64,000 nucleotides of DNA from Luteibacter jiangsuensis (GCF_030812295.1 NZ_JAUSSK010000001.1:620001-684000), one strand, 5' to 3'; counted from the stretch's first letter, positions 1-9,475 are shown. Translations and numbers: made by a program. Notes: generated from the letters alone by a model not told the origin.

Positions 1-1
1 C

Positions 2-529
2 GAAGTGGCGCGCTATGTCGCCCGTCATGGCAAGGGCCGCGTGGCCAAGGCCGTGCTGGTGAGCGCCGTGCCGCCGATCATGGTCAAGACCCCGTCCAAC
101 CCGGGCGGCCTGGACATCTCGGTGTTCGACGGCCTGCGCCAGCAGCTGGCCGCCAACCGTGCGCAGTTCTACCGTGAAGTGCCGATCCCCTTCTACGGCT
201 TCAACCGCCCCGGCGTGAAGACGATCGAAGGCGTGGTCGACAACTGGTGGCGCCAGGGCATGATCGGCGGTGCCAAGGCCCACTACGATTGCATCAAGGC
301 CTTCTCGGAAACCGACTTCACCGAAGACCTCAAGGCGATCGACGTGCCAACCCTCGTCCTGCACGGCGACGACGACCAGATCGTCCCTTACGCCGATGCC
401 GGCGTGCTGTCCGCCAAGCTGCTCAAGCACAGCGAATTGAAGATCTACAAGGGCTACCCGCACGGCATGCTGACCGTGCATGCGGAAGAGCTGAACAAGG
501 ACATCCTCGCCTTTATCAAGAAGGCCTGA
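2..529 (+). CDS. Alpha/beta hydrolase (non-haem chloroperoxidase-like), 3' part only
   Basis: The reading frame is open from the first bases of the window, so the true start lies upstream; GTG at 5 is internal. What is left is the cap and the C-terminal half of an alpha/beta hydrolase. The segment [17 protein letters not shown] carries the acid residue, and [13 protein letters not shown] carries the catalytic histidine. The nucleophile serine elbow is probably upstream of the window. The text resembles cofactor-free haloperoxidase/esterase-type hydrolases, cytosolic enzymes of about 275 residues. The natural substrate cannot be told. A perfect terminator hairpin follows the stop. Confidence 0.85.
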   Translation, partial: EVARYVARHGKGRVAKAVLVSAVPPIMVKTPSNPGGLDISVFDGLRQQLAANRAQFYREVPIPFYGFNRPGVKTIEGVVDNWWRQGMIGGAKAHYDCIKAFSETDFTEDLKAIDVPTLVLHGDDDQIVPYADAGVLSAKLLKHSELKIYKGYPHGMLTVHAEELNKDILAFIKKA

Positions 530-536
530 TGTGTGG

Positions 537-569
537 TTGCCGCAACGGGTTTGGCCGTTGCGGCAATTT
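537..569 (+). terminator. Rho-independent terminator of the hydrolase gene
   Basis: A perfect 12-bp stem (TTGCCGCAACGG / CCGTTGCGGCAA) with a 6-base loop is followed by TTT on the plus strand. It starts 7 bases after the hydrolase stop and separates it from the convergent effector gene. Confidence 0.8.
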
Positions 570-578
570 CCGCTTCGC

Positions 579-2864
579 TTAGCGCGACATCCCCTGGCCG
601 AGCTGCATGTTCTGCTCCTGGAACGCCTGGAGCATCTGTGATTGCTGCCGATCGAACTGCTGGATCTTCTCGATCGCCTGTTCCGGTTGCGGCGGCGGAG
701 CACTGAGGTCCACCTGGGCCGGGCTCGTCAACGGTCCTGTACCAAGCATGGTCAACGTCAAGGTTTCCTCGTTCAGATGAACGGAGGAAAGATTACCGGC
801 GGTGATCTGGTTCTCGTGGCAAGCGGCTGTGAACTGCAGCAAGCGATCTTCGGACGCCTCGGGGATGCTCCTTTGCAGTTCGTTGTAGAGCTCGTGATGC
901 GGGCTGTCGGGATGCCGTGGGTCGGCGCGGTCGTGGCCTTGGCTGCGGGATGTGGTTTCAAGCTCCCTATCAGGCTCTTCGTGCTCAGCTTCCCGTGTTG
1001 CACCGAATGCCGGGACGCCGCGCGACACCGACGGCGTCACGACCTGTTGAAGGTCTGCGACGAACGCCTGCGCCTGCACGTTTCTCAGTGTGGCCTCGTC
1101 CGGTAGGCCTGTGACCGGCATGTCATGCATTGACTGGAAACGCGCTACCGCGGTCTGCGTGGGTGCATCGTATGTCCCATGCACCACGAGCGGATCGCCC
1201 TTCATATCCGCCACGCCCAGCGTGTTCAGGTTCTCTTGGAGGGCGCGGATGCGCTCGGCATTCGGGTGCGCGACGGTCGCTGCCTGCAAGGCGTCCGTAG
1301 ACCACTCTGGCGGGGCTTGATCGATGGTGGGCATAAGTGGCGTCGCTGACTTGGCCTCGGGCGCCAAGGATTGATAGACCGCCATCGCATCGTCGGGCTG
1401 TTCGTTCTGCAAGTAGGGCGCGTCCGGTTGCCCGATCGAACGTAATTCGGTCTCCACCGCGTGACGCACGGCGGCAAGTGTGGCGGGGCCTGCTATGCCG
1501 TCCGCGCTCAACTCATGATCGCGCTGGAATGCTTGAATCGCCGTTTGAGTCGTCGGGCCGAAGTCTCCATCGGGGTGCACGGCACGCCCGCGCGCGTCCG
1601 TGAATCCCAACCGGGCAAGGTCTGTTTGCAAAGCGCGTACATCGTCGCCATGCATGCCTTGACGAAGCGTTCTGTCCTCACTTCCATGGATCCGGCCGAC
1701 GGTAGTCGGCCCCACGTGCAACAGCGGCTCCAGATTGCCGTTGCGCTGCACGGCAAGGTCCACGGACCTGTCATCGTGCACGGTCCGGCTGATGTCGTCG
1801 CGGGAAAGCTGCGACCATTGCCCGCCAATGTAAGCGATAGCCCGACCATCGGCGTTCCACTGCACGAAGTCGGAGCCCGAGGCGAAGAACCCGGAGGTCG
1901 CTCGGTGATCACCTATGGCGGTAGGTGAACCTTTGCTGTGTTCGCCACCCCGCTCCAACGCATCGATGAAATCGATGGCGTTGCGCGGCTCCAGGAACAG
2001 GTTCTTGATGGTCGTGTAATGAGCCGCGAGGTCGGGGCGTGTCGGGTCGTCGCCCGTGGCCGTCGGTTTGATCAGGGGGTCTTTCAGGACTTCCTGCCAT
2101 GCGGCGTGCAGAGGATTGTCTGGGCTGATCTGCTGCAGCCGTGTGTAGACAGCAGCAGCGCCGAGAGCGATGTCGCGTCCATGTCGCATGGACGCCGAGA
2201 ATGCCTTATCCGACCTGGACATAAGGTCATCAAGGGACTGGATCGTCGCCACCGAATGGCCGCCATCCTCCATGGCAAGGAGCACTTTGCCAGCAATGCG
2301 TTCGTTCTGATTGAACCCCTTGGCTACGATCGCCGCCATTTCAATCCGCTCGGTACTCGACGCCTGCTGATAAGCCTGCGTCAAGGCAAGATCAGACAGA
2401 GCCTCATTGTAAATTCGATCAACCTGAGCCATGTCTCTCTGGTGGACGAAATCCTTTCCGCCGTCCGACATCAGGAACGTGTCGAGACCGTTCTTTACGT
2501 GTGGATCGAGAGGACGATTTCCCTGCTTATTGATCGTCCTTCCATTACGCGATAAATCGTCGACAATCTTCCTTCGCTGAACATCAGTAAGTGATGCTCC
2601 GGAATGCTCCGCTGCCCAACGTTGGTATGCAATGACCATGGCGTTAGCCGTCTCACGATTATCCTGGCCGAGATCCTTCTGAAGCGTGCCGATGGTTAAC
2701 CCGCTATTTTCCACAGGATATATTTTTCCGTCCCGGTATTTTCCAGCAAATGACAATCGGTTAGAAACGTCCCTGCCTACGAAATTTCCCTCCGACCCGA
2801 CACCCACCACGAAATATGTAAGGGCCTTCAACTGACCCACATCAAGGTCTCTCCGTTCCCTCAT
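579..2864 (-). CDS. T4SS-secreted antibacterial effector (X-Tfe) with lysozyme-like N-terminus, two peptidoglycan-binding domains and XVIPCD tail
   Basis: This 761-residue protein is probably injected into rival bacteria by the Xanthomonadales antibacterial type IV secretion system. Residues 1-120 look lysozyme-like: a glutamate (E25) in GSEG, followed by SGLTIGT at 54-60, recalls the catalytic E and the G-T-x-G stretch of phage-type muramidases. This is inference. Two peptidoglycan-binding modules lie at about 396-470 and 533-600, each with the DGxFGPxTxxAVxxFQ-type pattern. Residues 645-761 form an XVIPCD-like tail: it opens RHPDSPHHELY, has an LNE/LTLT middle and ends in a glutamine-rich stretch, the known recognition signal for VirD4. 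Residues 276-395 are unassigned. The start has AGGAG nine bases upstream. The gene lies 36 bases downstream of the candidate immunity gene and shares an operon with virD4. Confidence 0.85.
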   Translation of the reverse strand: MRERRDLDVGQLKALTYFVVGVGSEGNFVGRDVSNRLSFAGKYRDGKIYPVENSGLTIGTLQKDLGQDNRETANAMVIAYQRWAAEHSGASLTDVQRRKIVDDLSRNGRTINKQGNRPLDPHVKNGLDTFLMSDGGKDFVHQRDMAQVDRIYNEALSDLALTQAYQQASSTERIEMAAIVAKGFNQNERIAGKVLLAMEDGGHSVATIQSLDDLMSRSDKAFSASMRHGRDIALGAAAVYTRLQQISPDNPLHAAWQEVLKDPLIKPTATGDDPTRPDLAAHYTTIKNLFLEPRNAIDFIDALERGGEHSKGSPTAIGDHRATSGFFASGSDFVQWNADGRAIAYIGGQWSQLSRDDISRTVHDDRSVDLAVQRNGNLEPLLHVGPTTVGRIHGSEDRTLRQGMHGDDVRALQTDLARLGFTDARGRAVHPDGDFGPTTQTAIQAFQRDHELSADGIAGPATLAAVRHAVETELRSIGQPDAPYLQNEQPDDAMAVYQSLAPEAKSATPLMPTIDQAPPEWSTDALQAATVAHPNAERIRALQENLNTLGVADMKGDPLVVHGTYDAPTQTAVARFQSMHDMPVTGLPDEATLRNVQAQAFVADLQQVVTPSVSRGVPAFGATREAEHEEPDRELETTSRSQGHDRADPRHPDSPHHELYNELQRSIPEASEDRLLQFTAACHENQITAGNLSSVHLNEETLTLTMLGTGPLTSPAQVDLSAPPPQPEQAIEKIQQFDRQQSQMLQAFQEQNMQLGQGMSR

Positions 2865-2900
2865 AGCAAGTTCTCCTAAATGTGTATTGAACGTCCTTCA

Positions 2901-4169
2901 TCACAGAAGACGAAGTTGTTCGGCTAAAAACGTGTTCGCATCCTTGATGCCACTTCCCTCAGCCTTGTCGATGACTCCTTTGACATCTGCCTCGTCGACG
3001 ACATGCAAGTGGGGCGCGCGACCCACCGGCGCCAGATCATCTTCACGGAGGCGGAAGACATACTTACCTCCAGTGATTAACATCGTGCCGTCGCGCAGTT
3101 CCAACCCTGTTCCGATGAGTGATGACCATGTCCTACCCGAGCAAGTTGAAGAGGCCGGATCTCCGAACAGAAGGACCTTACGCCAGATAACCGTTCTCCC
3201 GTCGTCCGCTATCCTTTGGCTGACGTGCAAACGAGGACGACACGGTATTGCCCTGTCGAATCTCAGTGAGCTCACGTTGAGTTGCACAGTGTTACCGATG
3301 GCGCCCCCTGGACGCGGATCTTTAAAGTAGAACGCGATTTCGTCACTGCTTGCATGAGCGACCCCATTTGAATCCACAAATGAATCGTTATATTCCCCAG
3401 GCTTCTGGACTGTGATGTCCTGGACCTCGCCAGAAAAAAAGTCCATGGCTCTCGCCTGACCCCGCACGGGAGACAGAAGCACCCAAACGGTCCACCGTCC
3501 CTTCGAATGCTCAACGAACATGTTCTCGGGCCAGGTCTCCTCGCCGTCACCAAGTTCGCGCTCGGCGATTCCGTTGTTCGGCCAGATAGGTCGCTCCATG
3601 TGCACCTTGGCCTTACGGGTCGACAGCCGATCCTGTATCGATACGGAAAAAGGAATATCCTCATCTGCACCGAGATGCCGATATTTCCCGAGTACCACGA
3701 TTCCTTCCTTTTGCTTTCTTAGGTTCGATGCATCTTTATCCACCCATGCAGAGTACGCACCCAAAGCCCCCGGGACCAAAATTTCAACATCGGATTCGAT
3801 GAAGCCATCGATCACCCGCAACTTCACTAAATGAAGTACACCTTGGGACATCGATCGTTGGGAATGCGTGTCCAATTGAAGCAAGACAAACAGCGAGTCG
3901 CGCTCACGTAAGCAATGCGTTGCACGTCCTTCGTAGAATAGTTCGGGAATACTCGGTTTCTTTAACCAATTCAAACCGCCCTTATGCGCGGGAGTCCATT
4001 CTACGTATGGACGTCTATTTAATCCGTCCTCATCTCCCACGGAACCCACCGAGCAGACACCACCCTGGACGTGGATCGTGAGATAACGTGGAGAGATTGG
4101 CGTTGCCAACGTGTTTATTGCTGGTGCCACCGCGAAAATTGCGGCTATGACCAGATACCGAGCTTTCAT
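2901..4169 (-). CDS. Secreted protein of unknown family, candidate immunity protein for the adjacent T4SS effector
   Basis: I do not recognise this 422-residue protein. The chosen ATG is preceded by CAAGGAC and opens a clear Sec signal peptide (MKARYLVIAAIFAVAPAIN, cleavage near TLA-TP). An upstream ATG at 4289 would add 40 residues, overlap virD4 and bury the signal peptide. No lipobox is seen, so the mature protein should be periplasmic. It has a few cysteines and a mainly beta-like, charged sequence without obvious repeats. It sits between virD4 and a peptidoglycan-targeting effector, 36 bases upstream of the latter. In Xanthomonas the immunity gene (X-Tfi) usually directly precedes its effector and acts in the periplasm, so immunity is the leading guess. 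It is longer than most known X-Tfi proteins; an accessory or structural role is possible. Confidence 0.6.
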   Translation of the reverse strand: MKARYLVIAAIFAVAPAINTLATPISPRYLTIHVQGGVCSVGSVGDEDGLNRRPYVEWTPAHKGGLNWLKKPSIPELFYEGRATHCLRERDSLFVLLQLDTHSQRSMSQGVLHLVKLRVIDGFIESDVEILVPGALGAYSAWVDKDASNLRKQKEGIVVLGKYRHLGADEDIPFSVSIQDRLSTRKAKVHMERPIWPNNGIAERELGDGEETWPENMFVEHSKGRWTVWVLLSPVRGQARAMDFFSGEVQDITVQKPGEYNDSFVDSNGVAHASSDEIAFYFKDPRPGGAIGNTVQLNVSSLRFDRAIPCRPRLHVSQRIADDGRTVIWRKVLLFGDPASSTCSGRTWSSLIGTGLELRDGTMLITGGKYVFRLREDDLAPVGRAPHLHVVDEADVKGVIDKAEGSGIKDANTFLAEQLRLL

Positions 4170-4227
4170 GGCTTCGTGTCCTTGAAATTGATCACTCACT
4201 TGCCCCCGGAGATTCCCGTCAGATTTT

Positions 4228-6000
4228 TCACGCCGCTTCCGCCATTTGGCCGAGTGCAGCGCGTGCCCTACGACTGGTTGTCGCCACAACTTTTGTTCGC
4301 TTTTCCATCGGAGCGACTCTCTTTAGGTTGAGTTCGCGCATTTCGATCCGTGGCAGCAACCGCGCCGTAAATCGCTTGTCCTCGTAGTACTTGATCTTTT
4401 CGCACTTGACCGGATGCGCGATGCCTTCGTAGAGGATCACCTCCTTGTCCGGCCCCATCGCCTTTAGCTCCTGCGGAAGCATTAATGCCCGGCGTTCGTC
4501 GGATCGGCTGCGTGATACGTCCCTGCCCTTCGACACGCTCTCCTTGGACACCGTCGTATAGCCGAGCATGTCCGAATAGTCGTTCGCGTCTTGCTGCTCG
4601 CGCGGCGCGAAGATGATCTGCAAGGCATGGTTGGTGATGATCGTCCGCGAGATGTCCTTGCCGTAGGTCGCATCCAGCTGCGCCATGCTCTGGATGATGG
4701 GCAATAGGCGAAGGTTGTACCCCGCCATGTACGACACGGAATGGGCCAGGATGTCGACCTTGCCAATGGCGGTGAACTCGTCCATCAACAGCAGGCATTG
4801 GTACTTGAGTTCGGGATTGGTCTGCGGCAGTTCCCTCGTGTTGACGTTGATCAGCTGGCTGAAGAACAGGTTGACGATCAGGCGGCTCTCGGCCAGCTTG
4901 TTCGGCTGAATGCCGATGTAGATGGTCATCTTCTTCTTGCGCACGTCCGTGAGCAGGAAGTCGTTGCAACTCGTGGCCGCGTCCAGCACCGGATTGATCC
5001 ATGCATTCAGCGGTTCCTTGAAACTGCCCATGATCGAGGCGAAGGTCTCATCGGCCTGCGACAGCAGGTTGGCGAAGGCGGTCTTCGCGTCCTTGCTGAG
5101 GTGTGGCCACGCCGTCAGGCGTTGCAGATATTCACGCAAGTTGCCGCCGTCACCGGTCGATAACCGGTAGACCTCGCCCAACGTCGGGAAGGGTTTGACG
5201 CCCGACGGGACATCGAGGGTCATTTCCTGATCGAAGTTCTCGAAGAGGTAAAGCGTGAAGGCGATGAAGGCGTTGCGCGCCTGGCTGCTCCAGAACCGCT
5301 GATCGCCGCTCCCGTCGGGATATAGCATGGCCGCGATCGATTGGATGTCCGAGATGCGAAACGCCGGGTCGGGCGACACGTAGCTCAACGGGTTCCAGCG
5401 GTGCGTCCGCCGGTCTTCGGCGAACGGATTGAACAGGAAGATTTGCTGGTCCTGCGATTTCCGCCAGCCGCTGGTCAGGTCGAAGTTCTCCTGCTTGATG
5501 TCGAGAACGACGATGGAGCCCTGGTACTCGAGGAGGTTGGGGATGACCACACCCACGCCTTTCCCCGATCGGGTCGGTGCCGCGAGGATCACGAACTGCT
5601 GGCCGCTGAGCCGGATCAGCTTCTTGCCGAACTTCCCGACCACGATGCCATCGGGCGATTCCTTGAGCAGGCCCTGCTTCTCCAGGTCGCGTCGCGTGGC
5701 GAAGCGGGCGTCGCCGTGCAGCGTCGGAGCACGTGAAGAACGCAGCAGCGGCACGAGACATCCGACCCACGCCAATGCTGGCAACCCAAAACCCGCCATT
5801 CCTGCCGCCTTGATCTTCCACGCATACGGTGCGTACTGCGGATAGACCAAGGCGCTGTGGTAATCCCACCACGTTCGCCACGTCAGCGGCATGTCGACGC
5901 CGAGCAGCATGAGGATCAATTGACCCGAGAGGTACAGGCCGCCACCGAAGGCCGCCAGGAACATCGCCGCCGCAAAGACGGTCTTCGTCGATCCATTCAC
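4228..6000 (-). CDS. virD4: Type IV coupling protein VirD4
   Basis: Inner-membrane ATPase that recruits XVIPCD-tagged effectors to the type IV secretion channel. Two N-terminal membrane segments (about residues 8-33 and 67-86 of 590) precede a cytosolic motor. Walker A is APTRSGKGVGVV at about 141-152, Walker B is LLLMDEFTAIGKVD, and the family text TIYIGIQPNKLAESRLIVNLFF is split by these motifs as in TraG/VirD4 proteins. I chose GTG at 6000, with GGAGAG six bases upstream; an ATG at 6063 lacks a site and would add 21 non-hydrophobic residues. No virB genes lie in the window, so the channel must be encoded elsewhere. The downstream operon members are the candidate immunity gene (58-base gap) and the effector. 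Confidence 0.95.
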   Translation of the reverse strand: MNGSTKTVFAAAMFLAAFGGGLYLSGQLILMLLGVDMPLTWRTWWDYHSALVYPQYAPYAWKIKAAGMAGFGLPALAWVGCLVPLLRSSRAPTLHGDARFATRRDLEKQGLLKESPDGIVVGKFGKKLIRLSGQQFVILAAPTRSGKGVGVVIPNLLEYQGSIVVLDIKQENFDLTSGWRKSQDQQIFLFNPFAEDRRTHRWNPLSYVSPDPAFRISDIQSIAAMLYPDGSGDQRFWSSQARNAFIAFTLYLFENFDQEMTLDVPSGVKPFPTLGEVYRLSTGDGGNLREYLQRLTAWPHLSKDAKTAFANLLSQADETFASIMGSFKEPLNAWINPVLDAATSCNDFLLTDVRKKKMTIYIGIQPNKLAESRLIVNLFFSQLINVNTRELPQTNPELKYQCLLLMDEFTAIGKVDILAHSVSYMAGYNLRLLPIIQSMAQLDATYGKDISRTIITNHALQIIFAPREQQDANDYSDMLGYTTVSKESVSKGRDVSRSRSDERRALMLPQELKAMGPDKEVILYEGIAHPVKCEKIKYYEDKRFTARLLPRIEMRELNLKRVAPMEKRTKVVATTSRRARAALGQMAEAA

Positions 6001-6284
6001 GCCAGGCTCTCCGTGCCCATTTTGAGGTGCGCAGTCTAGCCACTTTTCGGTGGCGCAACACAAGGGTGAGGAAAGTTCTCACTCGATCGTTTCAATCGCG
6101 ATGCCAACCCATCCCCAGCGCGGCTTTACTCACTCACAGCACGCGTCTGCTCCCAACAGATCCGCGCATGCGCCTGTGCCGTGCACTGCACACCCATGTG
6201 CGTCAACGCACCAATCGCTTCGAGCGAGAGCGCCAGTTGCGCGCAATGTTGTCTGTAGGCGCCATCGGAGAATGGTCGCCATTT

Positions 6285-6995
6285 TTACTTGAGCAACGCC
6301 CACCACTGCGACAGGCTGACCACGGCCGTCGCCACCATCACCAGTCCGAGGATGGTCCACGCGTCACTCAGTTGATTCCCGGGTGAGCAGTACGATCCCG
6401 GCGCGAACATGGCCGCCGCCATGCCCGTGTAATGCATGCCGGTCACCGCCACCGCCATGACCAGCGCGGCACCCAGACGCAATGCCACGTGGGTCCAGTG
6501 TCGGCTGGTGCGCAACCAGGTCATGATCAACAAGGCCGCACCGCTGGCACCCAGCGCGATCGCCGCGGAAGCCCAGAACAGGAGTGGCCGGTATTCGATG
6601 CCGGGCAACATGCGCATGGCGTACATGCCACCGTAGTGCATCAGGCAGACGCCGGTGGCCATCAGCACCGACGCGATCAGCCAGGTCAGCAGGCGCACGC
6701 CATCGCGGATCACATAGAAGCCGATCGCGCTCACCACCACCGCGACCAACCAGGAGGCCACGGTGATCGGCAGGTCGAAGGTCACCGGCACCCCGAGTGT
6801 CAGCGCCGCCATACCCATGAAATGCATGGCCCATACGCCGGTACCGAAGGCGAAGGCACCGGCGACGATCCAGCGCGTCTTCTCCTCCGGTACGGCGGCG
6901 CGCACGCGGGCCGTCATTTCGATGCCACAGTAACCGGTGAGGGTGGCGATCACGAACGAGTACGCCACCATGACCATGTCGTAGTGCTGTTCCAT
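6285..6995 (-). CDS. MHYT-domain integral membrane sensor, stand-alone
   Basis: A 236-residue membrane protein with seven predicted helices. Three copies of the MHYT signature are visible: AMHFMGMAAL, LMHYGGMYAM and GMHYTGMAAA. In the family these methionines and histidines are proposed to bind copper near the outer membrane face and to sense oxygen, CO or NO. Such modules are usually fused to GGDEF, EAL or kinase domains; here the protein ends after the membrane domain, so it must signal through a partner or act alone. ATG at 6995 is preceded by AGGAACTCCC and matches the family N-terminus; longer frames reach into the chemoreceptor gene, which ends 19 bases upstream and is probably co-transcribed. 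Confidence 0.9.
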   Translation of the reverse strand: MEQHYDMVMVAYSFVIATLTGYCGIEMTARVRAAVPEEKTRWIVAGAFAFGTGVWAMHFMGMAALTLGVPVTFDLPITVASWLVAVVVSAIGFYVIRDGVRLLTWLIASVLMATGVCLMHYGGMYAMRMLPGIEYRPLLFWASAAIALGASGAALLIMTWLRTSRHWTHVALRLGAALVMAVAVTGMHYTGMAAAMFAPGSYCSPGNQLSDAWTILGLVMVATAVVSLSQWWALLK

Positions 6996-7014
6996 GGGAG
7001 TTCCTATGTGACGG

Positions 7015-8250
7015 TCAGGTGCGTGCGAAGGTGAAGAAGGCGACGTTGTCGGCAAGGCCATCGGCTTGTTCGAGCATATGGCGGCTGGCGGAGCTGGCCT
7101 GCCGCAGCAGCGACTCATGGGCCTGCATGGCCTGGTCGATCTGGTTGAGCGACACACTGGCCTTGCCTACGCCATCGGACTGCAGAGCGCTGGCGCGGGC
7201 GATGTGACCGACCACATCGGTGAGTTCGCGCACGCTATGCACGATCCTCGCCAGCGTGTCGCCGGAACTGTTCGCCAGTTGGGCACCGTCGCTCACCTTG
7301 TCGCGGCTGTCGGCGATCAGCTGCTTGATCTCACCCGCCGCCGCGGTACAACGCTGGGCAAGGTTGCGCACCTCGCCAGCGACGACCGCGAAACCGCGCC
7401 CATGCTCGCCGGCACGCGCGGCTTCCACGGCAGCGTTCAGGGCAAGCAGGCGGGTCTGGAAGGCGATCGCGTCGATGAGGCCGACGATGTCGGCGATGCG
7501 GTCACTCGAATCGCCGATCGCGCTCATCGCCTGTTGCATCTGCGCGACGACGTCGCCGCCGTCCTCCGCGCATTTTCGAGCCTCGGCGGCCAGCCGGTCG
7601 GCATGACGGGCATGCTCCGCGGTCTGCACCACCAGGGTGGACATCGTCTCCATGCCCGTGGCCGTGTCGCGCAAGCCGGCCGCATCCTCTATCAGCTGGC
7701 GAGCCAGGACCTCGTTATCCGACACCATCTGCACCGCGGCGACGTTCACCGCACCCGCACCATCGCGAACCTTGCGGATCACGCCAGCGAGACGCTCGTC
7801 CATGTCGCGGAAGGCGGCACGGAGTTCACCGATTTCATCGGAATAGAGCGCGGGGATGCGGTTGTCCAGGCATCCGTCGGCGACCGTGCGGGCCAGGGCC
7901 AGGGCGTCCCGGATGCGCACGGTGACCGAGCGGACGAAGATGCCGTCGAAGATCACGGAAAGCAGGAGACCCGCCAATACCGTGCCGAGTTCGGCATTGC
8001 GGATGTCGCGTCCTTCGGCGGCTTGCTCCTGGGCCAGTGCGTCGAGCGAATGCCTCGCCGTTACGAATGACGCACCGCCGTGCTCCGCTTCCAGCCGGGC
8101 CAGCAGTTCGCTGGCGTGCCGATAGACCTCGCCGGTATTGGCGTTGGCCCGGTCGATGCCGTAGAGGCCGACCAGGCCGGTCACCACCAGGAATGTCAGT
8201 ACCAGCCCAAGCCGCAACCCCATGCGGACCTTGATCGTATAGCGAGCCAT
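7015..8250 (-). CDS. Methyl-accepting chemotaxis protein with reduced sensor domain
   Basis: A 411-residue transducer. A first membrane helix (about 12-33) is followed by only about 55 extracytoplasmic residues, then a second helix (about 88-108), a HAMP segment and the coiled-coil signalling domain. The highly conserved hairpin is present as [20 protein letters not shown], followed by [15 protein letters not shown]. The usual QTNILALN reads QTRLLALN here, an Asn-to-Arg change at the tip. No C-terminal CheR/CheB tethering pentapeptide is present: the protein ends AFFTFART. The small periplasmic part makes classical ligand binding unlikely, so input may come from the membrane or the HAMP region. 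The MHYT sensor gene downstream is a plausible partner by position. Confidence 0.93.
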   Translation of the reverse strand: MARYTIKVRMGLRLGLVLTFLVVTGLVGLYGIDRANANTGEVYRHASELLARLEAEHGGASFVTARHSLDALAQEQAAEGRDIRNAELGTVLAGLLLSVIFDGIFVRSVTVRIRDALALARTVADGCLDNRIPALYSDEIGELRAAFRDMDERLAGVIRKVRDGAGAVNVAAVQMVSDNEVLARQLIEDAAGLRDTATGMETMSTLVVQTAEHARHADRLAAEARKCAEDGGDVVAQMQQAMSAIGDSSDRIADIVGLIDAIAFQTRLLALNAAVEAARAGEHGRGFAVVAGEVRNLAQRCTAAAGEIKQLIADSRDKVSDGAQLANSSGDTLARIVHSVRELTDVVGHIARASALQSDGVGKASVSLNQIDQAMQAHESLLRQASSASRHMLEQADGLADNVAFFTFART

Positions 8251-8369
8251 CGGAGCTTCCCCGCTCGTTGAGACTTCGGTCGTTATCGGCCGTGGGGAGA
8301 CGGACTTTAGGACCTGTTTCGCATTTCTCGACGCAGCTGCTTATACCTGCCGAATTCACACACGGATTC

Positions 8370-8410
8370 TCATGGGCGCGCTTCCAGCACGATGTTGAAC
8401 GGCATCCCGG
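8370..8410 (-). pseudogene. Orphan 3' end of a second methyltransferase copy
   Basis: Read on the minus strand, this stretch encodes GMPFNIVLEARP followed by TGA. The intact methyltransferase gene at 9476-10528 ends with the same residues, TPFNIVLEARP, followed by TAG. Over 41 bases the two DNA copies differ at about five or six positions, and a 21-base core is identical. No further methyltransferase sequence is seen upstream of the tail. The two copies are in the same orientation and flank the phosphotransacetylase gene on both sides. Confidence 0.7.
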
Positions 8411-8517
8411 CGTCGGTGTGTACCGCCTTGCATTGACATGGATCAATCACCTCCCGATCCACGCGTCTACGCTCTTCGAAGGAATCTTCCTCGACGGCAA
8501 ACGGTGCGGGAGTCGAC

Positions 8518-9459
8518 ATGCCAGTCCAATCGGGCGCTTCCATCGGCGGTGACGACGGCCGCCATGTCCGTTTTCGATACCTGTTGTCGCGTTGTCGCGG
8601 CCGGCCACGCCTGCCGATGGCGATCGTCCACCCGTGCGACGCCCTCTCCCTGGAGGGCGCACTCGATGCCGCATCGTGCGGCCTGATCGAACCATGGCTG
8701 TTCGGTCCCGAGGAGCGCATCCGGCGCCTCGCGGAAACCATCGGCAAGGGACTCGAAGGTGTCATCCTCCACGATGCACCCGACAGGATGGAAGCCGCAC
8801 GAGCGGCCGTGAGGGCGTGCAGGCGCGGAGATGTCCATGGATTGATGAAGGGCGATATCCATACCGCCGAGCTGCTGCGGGTGCTGCTGGACCGGGAGCA
8901 TGGACTTCGCATCGGCGGACGCTTGTCGCATGCCTTCGCCATCGACACACCGGCATATTCGCATCCGCTGATCGTGAGCGATGGCGTCATCCACCTGCGG
9001 CCCGGCCTGGAGGAAAAACGCCAGATCTGCCAGAACGCCATCACGCTGGCGAAGGCCATCGGCATCGAGCATCGGCGCGTGGCGATACTCGCCGCCGTGG
9101 AGACGGTCCACGAGACAATGACGGCAACGATGCATGCCGCCGCCTTGTCCAAGATGGCCGAGCGTGGGCAGATCCTGGACGCCGATGTCGAGGGTCCGCT
9201 TGCCCTGGATAACGCCATCAGCCATGCCGCGGCGTCGGTGAAGCACCTGGACCCGCACGTAAGCGGCCGGGCGAACATCCTCATCGCACCCGACCTGGAA
9301 TCGGGAAACATCCTCACCAAGGCCCTCGTGCTCCTCGCGGATGGCATCGCCGCGGGCGTGGTCCTCGGTGCGTCGGTTCCGATCGCCCTCACGAGCCGCG
9401 CGGATACTTCCACGGCGCGCGTGGCGTCCGCGGCGCTGGCCGTTCTCCTGTCCGGCTGA
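8518..9459 (+). CDS. Phosphate acetyl/butyryltransferase family enzyme
   Basis: A 313-residue member of the PTA/PTB family, which moves acyl groups between CoA and phosphate in the cytosol. Family text includes GRLSHAFAIDTPAYSHPLIVSD split by short gaps, the segment EKRQICQNAITLAKAIGI, VAILAAVET and the C-terminal GADV-like DLESGNILTKALVLLADG. Length fits the short, single-domain type often called phosphate butyryltransferase. GGGAG lies five bases before the ATG. No acetate or butyrate kinase gene is adjacent, so the usual acyl-phosphate to ATP step is not encoded nearby. The gene is enclosed by two copies of a methyltransferase 3' end, which hints at insertion or local rearrangement. The chemoreceptor gene is divergent. 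Confidence 0.85.
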   Translation: MPVQSGASIGGDDGRHVRFRYLLSRCRGRPRLPMAIVHPCDALSLEGALDAASCGLIEPWLFGPEERIRRLAETIGKGLEGVILHDAPDRMEAARAAVRACRRGDVHGLMKGDIHTAELLRVLLDREHGLRIGGRLSHAFAIDTPAYSHPLIVSDGVIHLRPGLEEKRQICQNAITLAKAIGIEHRRVAILAAVETVHETMTATMHAAALSKMAERGQILDADVEGPLALDNAISHAAASVKHLDPHVSGRANILIAPDLESGNILTKALVLLADGIAAGVVLGASVPIALTSRADTSTARVASAALAVLLSG

Positions 9460-9475
9460 ATCCCACCCTTCGAGC

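Noticed and set aside
8370-9413. A 347-codon minus-strand frame ending in a methyltransferase-like tail
   Set aside because: All but the last dozen codons are antisense to the phosphotransacetylase gene. Only the tail is kept, as a gene fragment.
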